Assembly (NCBI RefSeq): GCF_044005705.1
Contig: NZ_JBIPKE010000008.1
Location: 56,576 to 120,575, forward strand
Reading direction: 5' to 3'
Length of the DNA stretch: 64,000 bases
From: Marinoscillum luteum
Lineage (GTDB): Bacteria; Bacteroidota; Bacteroidia; Cytophagales; Cyclobacteriaceae
Numbering within the stretch: position 1 is the stretch's first letter; every line of letters starts with the position of its first letter. Of this stretch, positions 61,546 to 64,000 are shown piece after piece. Position numbers and translations under genes: made by a program. Below the pieces are notes generated by a model. The model searched no databases and had not been told where the DNA came from. It was given only the letters and a program-made list of their open reading frames with translations.

Positions 61546-62038
61546 TGAATTCACAGTGAATTAATTCGGTTTCGTAAAATATAACCATTTAGTGATAGCC
61601 CGCACAAATATTGCTTGATCCGGATCAATCCAGAAATCCGTGAAGGAACCTGAAATGGTCAGATCACCAAAGCCAAATCGAGGAGAGTGGCACGTCCATC
61701 ATCGGCCAGATCCAGGTCAGGCAGGTTCATGCCCCGCTATCGCCATTCCTTTTTCTGTCTTTAAGTGAATCAGTATGTAGGCTAAAACCTCTGTTTACGT
61801 CCATTTAAGTGCTCATTGAATTTGGTTTTAGGGTCGTTCATTAAAATTTTATAGAATATCATTGATGTTTTGCCAAATAATGAATTGAAAAAATCTAAAT
61901 TTGATTAGATGAAATCTAATTTCGGTGCTTCAAACGCACTTCAATTATTATTTTGTTAATAAATAAGCGCTCATTTGATTCGATGTGTAAATTTTAACTA
62001 AAAGAGTTGAAATTATTTTAATAAATCAATGGATGTAC
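61546..62038. other. Gene-free AT-rich segment between the inverted repeat and RNA B
   Basis: No convincing open reading frame. A 14-bp palindrome TTGATCCGGATCAA lies at 61615-61628. A short minus-strand peptide frame near 61650-61735 (NLPDLDLADDGRATLLDLAL) may be a gene fragment. The last 200 bases are AT-rich and lead into the RNA B promoter. Confidence 0.5.
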
Positions 62039-62046
62039 TAATTTTG
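62039..62046 (+). promoter_or_regulatory. Candidate promoter of tRNA-like RNA B
   Basis: TAATTTTG, exact TAnnTTTG match, with TTTT 19 bases upstream (62016-62019). It resembles the RNA A promoter in having TTTT at -33. The transcript would begin with a 7-bp hairpin GCATCGG-AGACG-CCGATGC (62059-62077) just before the tRNA-like body. Confidence 0.45.
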
Positions 62047-62084
62047 AAAAATCAAAACGCATCGGAGACGCCGATGCAACTCAC

Positions 62085-62240
62085 TGTAGGGTGATGAAAT
62101 TGGCAGACATGCCCTCCTGTCTCGGGGGTGGAGATAAGGGATAAATTCCGGTTTCTTTCACGATAACCTATTTAGGTAAGTTATCGTGAATAGTCGGGGC
62201 TAACCGCTCTGTGGAGGTTCGAATCCTTCTCCTACAGCCA
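62085..62240 (+). tRNA. tRNA-like RNA B: class II-like body, anticodon GUC, 84-nt variable region
   Basis: All arms of a tRNA can be drawn. Acceptor TGTAGGG (62085-62091) with TCCTACA (62230-62236, one G-T pair). T8 and G9. D arm ATG-AAATTGGCAGA-CAT (62094-62110) with the GG needed for D-T loop contact. Anticodon arm CCCTC-CTGTCTC-GGGGG (62112-62128), anticodon GTC (Asp). T arm GGAGG-TTCGAAT-CCTTC (62213-62229). Discriminator G and encoded CCA (62238-62240). The D loop is Leu-like; a long variable region plus G73 is Ser-like; the anticodon is Asp. Position 37 is T, where functional tRNAs have a purine. The variable region (62129-62212) holds a perfect 11-bp hairpin (62157-62190) inside CGGTT/AACCG. 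A working unusual tRNA, a regulatory tRNA mimic or a pseudogene are all possible. Confidence 0.5.
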
Positions 62241-62294
62241 TTTTTGGGTTAATGTTGTTTATTTGAATCTGGTCGTGGTAGGGGTGCCACGACC
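62210..62294 (+). repeat. Direct repeat copy 2: tRNA 3' end plus terminator
   Basis: Partner of 61111-61197. This copy has the better base pairing in both the acceptor stem and the terminator, so it may be the older or selected version. Confidence 0.75.
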
Positions 62295-62306
62295 TTTTTC
62301 TTTTTT
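62271..62306 (+). terminator. Terminator of RNA B
   Basis: Perfect 8-bp stem GGTCGTGG (62271-62278) with CCACGACC (62287-62294), loop TAGGGGTG, followed by TTTTTCTTTTTT. Confidence 0.88.
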
Positions 62307-62316
62307 AGGGGTTTGA

Positions 62317-62531
62317 GGTCGTGGCAGGATGCCAGGCTACGCGCCCCGCGACCTTTTTCTTTTTATACCCACCTATATGCGGTCGTGGCAGGGTGCCAGG
62401 CTACGTGCCCCGGGCTACGCGTCCCGCAACCTTTTCTTTTTATACCCACCTATATGCGGTCGTGGCAGGGTGCCAGGCTACGTGCCCCGGACTACGCGTC
62501 TCGGACTACGCGTCCCGCAACCTTTTTCTTC
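62317..62531 (+). repeat. Array of three terminator-like hairpin repeats
   Basis: Units start at 62317, 62381 and 62458. Each begins GGTCGTGGCAGGRTGCCAG, continues with one to three copies of a short GGCTACGYGYCCCG motif and ends GCGACC or GCAACC followed by TTTTTCTTTT. The spacer TATACCCACCTATATGC is identical between the last two pairs. Each unit can fold like the RNA B terminator, from which the array probably grew. Reading frames across it are repeat artefacts. Confidence 0.8.
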
Positions 62532-62699
62532 TTTTACCCCTCCAATTATTTCTCTTTTTTCAGATTTCTTTTATCACCAGGCGTGAGTCATAGGGTTCCG
62601 GGTTTGATCCCTGATTTAGGATTAAGCAATATTTGTGTGAGGTGACACTATATAATTATATTTTGTAAAATCGAACTAATCCACTTGAAAGTAGAAAGC

Positions 62700-62972
62700 A
62701 AGGGCGTAGAGGAGGGCGGGCCATCCAAGGCAAGTGTGAATCATTTTGACTCCAAAAAAATCCTAAAAAAGCGCAAACCAGATGAGTCAAAATGATTTTT
62801 TGCGTTGGTGCCTTTTCTTTTGCTTCGTTTTCTTTGCCTACGCGGCCCGGGGCATGCAAAGAAAATGAAGGGTATATAGCAAATCAATTGGATTGAGGGA
62901 TGTAAGGTATCAGGTAACTACGTCACCATCCATCTTTAATGCAATCTCCCCACAGGAATTCCGCTTGATCCC
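62700..62972 (-). repeat. Right arm of the ~280-bp inverted repeat
   Basis: Reverse-complement partner of 61243-61537. It keeps the nested 14-bp inverted repeat (62739-62752 with 62784-62797). The two arms enclose RNA B, its terminator and the hairpin array. Confidence 0.85.
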
Positions 62973-63038
62973 TTATTTATTGCACCCGGTCTGTCTGCTT
63001 GATCCCCGATAGGTGCCTGCCTGTATAGCTAACAATGG

Positions 63039-63069
63039 TTTGTTTGAGATTTGAAATCTGCTACATTTG
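63039..63069 (+). promoter_or_regulatory. Promoter of the terminal hypothetical gene
   Basis: TTTG (63039-63042), 19 bases, TACATTTG (63062-63069): both elements match the Bacteroidetes consensus exactly. A partner pair CTAACAA (about 63029) and TTGTTAG (about 63103) surrounds it as a loose inverted repeat. Confidence 0.55.
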
Positions 63070-63155
63070 GTAGCGTTACAGGCGAGTAATGGCCATTGAT
63101 GGTTGTTAGTCGGTTGTTATCCGCAAGGCACGCAAACTGAAACAGAATCACAAAA

Positions 63156-63887
63156 TTGGAATTTGATCCTCCTATAGCCTCTAGAGAAACAGTAGAACTT
63201 GTCGGTATAGCCCATTTCCCAGAAGACTGGAACCCTGAAGCCGTTGAACAAGCAAAAGCTGAACTGGTTGCACGAAACGTCACTGAATCAGAACAGGAGA
63301 AAATCGCAAAACAGTTACAAAAGGAGGTTAACCAACTCAATTCAAGACTAGCAAAAGAGCGGAGCGAAGAGAGTTATTCTAGGCTGGACATGTTTTTTAT
63401 GTTTTTATACATTCCCCGAACTCTGTTGTGGGATTGGTTTCTCAAGAAGGAAGGCTATCACACTAAACATAAACAGCGGCTTTATGTCATTGGATTCACT
63501 ATTCTGTTTTGGACGATAACATTAACTATTTTCAGCTTTCAAGCGGACAGAAATGCTCAGTTGTGGCAGAATCAGGTTAACAATCAGGATATTTATGAAT
63601 GGGAGAAGGATAATTATTCGGACGAGGAAATTGTAGAATTCCGAAAGGAATCAATTGAACAACTCATTGAAACTGTTCTAGCTAACGAGAGGGGCGGAAC
63701 TCCAACGTATGTGATTCTTGATCAAGACACTATTCCAAACTCAAAGGTCGAACAACTGCGTAATCTGGACATGCTGAATATTCGAGATGTGGTTTTCGAA
63801 GGAGATTTCGAACCTGAACCGCATGAATGGATAACTATAAAGCTGGTGAAGCCAGCGGATAACAGGCCTTTAGATTCACCCCATTGA
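63156..63887 (+). CDS. Hypothetical protein with one or two membrane segments and coiled coil
   Basis: The 243-residue protein starts with FDPPIASRETVELVGIAHFPEDWNPEAVEQAKAELVARNVTESEQEK, a helical N-terminal motif I associate with other Bacteroidetes hypothetical proteins, followed by a coiled-coil-like stretch, a hydrophobic segment (LDMFFMFLYIPRTLLWDWFL, about 78-97), a clear membrane helix (LYVIGFTILFWTITLTIFSF, about 109-128) and a C-terminal soluble domain of about 110 residues. The only start before the conserved part is TTG at 63156; an in-frame stop lies 16 bases upstream. It directly follows the repeat island and is more AT-rich than upstream genes, so it may be acquired. Function unknown. 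Confidence 0.65.
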   Translation: MEFDPPIASRETVELVGIAHFPEDWNPEAVEQAKAELVARNVTESEQEKIAKQLQKEVNQLNSRLAKERSEESYSRLDMFFMFLYIPRTLLWDWFLKKEGYHTKHKQRLYVIGFTILFWTITLTIFSFQADRNAQLWQNQVNNQDIYEWEKDNYSDEEIVEFRKESIEQLIETVLANERGGTPTYVILDQDTIPNSKVEQLRNLDMLNIRDVVFEGDFEPEPHEWITIKLVKPADNRPLDSPH

Positions 63888-64000
63888 ATTATTTCAAGAT
63901 TAGGACATAGCTTAATGTTCTAAAATTATGTTTAACCAGAAAGGATACTGATAGGGGAACATTAACTAACAGGCCAGGTTTTGAAACCTAATTAGCGATT
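63888..64000. other. Gene-free end of window
   Basis: No reading frame or RNA recognised. A short inverted repeat AGGTTT-TG-AAACCT lies near 63975-63988. Confidence 0.5.

Noticed and set aside
61650..61740. Short minus-strand frame suggesting a gene fragment
   Set aside because: Only about 23 codons are open and no family is recognisable; mentioned as a possible relic only.
62317..62531. Possible CRISPR array
   Set aside because: The spacers are near-identical rather than unique, units are unequal in length, and each unit folds as a terminator; no cas genes are present.
62313..62645. Three overlapping plus-strand frames of 85-110 codons
   Set aside because: All three frames stay open because of the short-period G+C-rich repeats; the peptides are repetitive and have no coding character.
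62656..62859. Minus-strand frame of 67 codons
   Set aside because: It lies in the right inverted-repeat arm, a noncoding repeat, and the left arm does not preserve the frame.
60900..63150. Intact insertion sequence or integrative element
   Set aside because: No transposase, integrase or relaxase frame is present, so only repeat structure is claimed.

Overview
The window looks like chromosomal DNA from a marine or brackish Bacteroidetes of the order Cytophagales (Fulvivirga/Reichenbachiella/Marinoscillum-like; genus not determinable by eye). Evidence: type IX secretion C-terminal signals on secreted proteins, TAnnTTTG-type promoter boxes, a Bacteroidetes-type arginine operon using an N-acyl-ornithine carbamoyltransferase, a Bacteroides-type three-gene succinate dehydrogenase with one cytochrome b subunit, Na+-NQR, and an AddAB-like nuclease pair. 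About 95 percent of the first 61 kb is protein-coding, mostly core metabolism.

Layout. 1-7 kb: 3' part of an M3 oligopeptidase, a protein resembling a degenerate nucleotidyltransferase, a MATE transporter and a 904-residue envelope protein. 7-10.6 kb: sdhCAB on the minus strand with a good promoter and terminator. 10.7-15.3 kb: two tandem related type IX-secreted proteins and a DCC-family protein. 15.4-18 kb: tightly overlapped fabD, a 49-residue lipoprotein, cmk and ispH. 18-22.8 kb: nqrABCDE closed by a terminator, with no nqrF. 23.4-31.3 kb: an eight-gene arginine operon (GNAT, argG, argC, proC, argF', argB, argE, argH) without argD. 31.8-37.9 kb: addA-like and addB-like genes. 38-50 kb: GAF-domain protein, Dabb protein, MsrA, M61 peptidase, ABC-F ATPase, DoxX/HxlR divergent pair, a four-gene minus operon ending in a ROK kinase, and a divergent sugar porter. 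50-54 kb: PadR regulator with an FtsX-type permease, then an outer membrane barrel. 54.2-60.3 kb: sufBCDSE, a SufT-like gene and a bacilliredoxin on the minus strand, then an Lrp regulator.

From about 60.9 to 63.1 kb the character changes. This 2.2-kb island has no convincing protein gene. It has two transcription units, each with its own promoter box and terminator. Each encodes a tRNA-like RNA ending in nearly the same T arm, acceptor strand and CCA. The second (62085-62240) has a D arm, an anticodon arm with Asp anticodon GUC and an 84-nt variable region holding an 11-bp hairpin. The first (61037-61141) has no D or anticodon arm; long hairpins take their place. Around them lie an array of terminator-like hairpin repeats and a pair of inverted ~280-bp repeats. 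This is the most unusual part of the window. A second candidate noncoding RNA, with promoter, overlapping operator-like palindrome and terminator, lies at 40395-40560 between msrA and the M61 peptidase gene.

All calls come from reading the sequence and from remembered family knowledge. No database search, covariance-model scan or RNA folding program was run.
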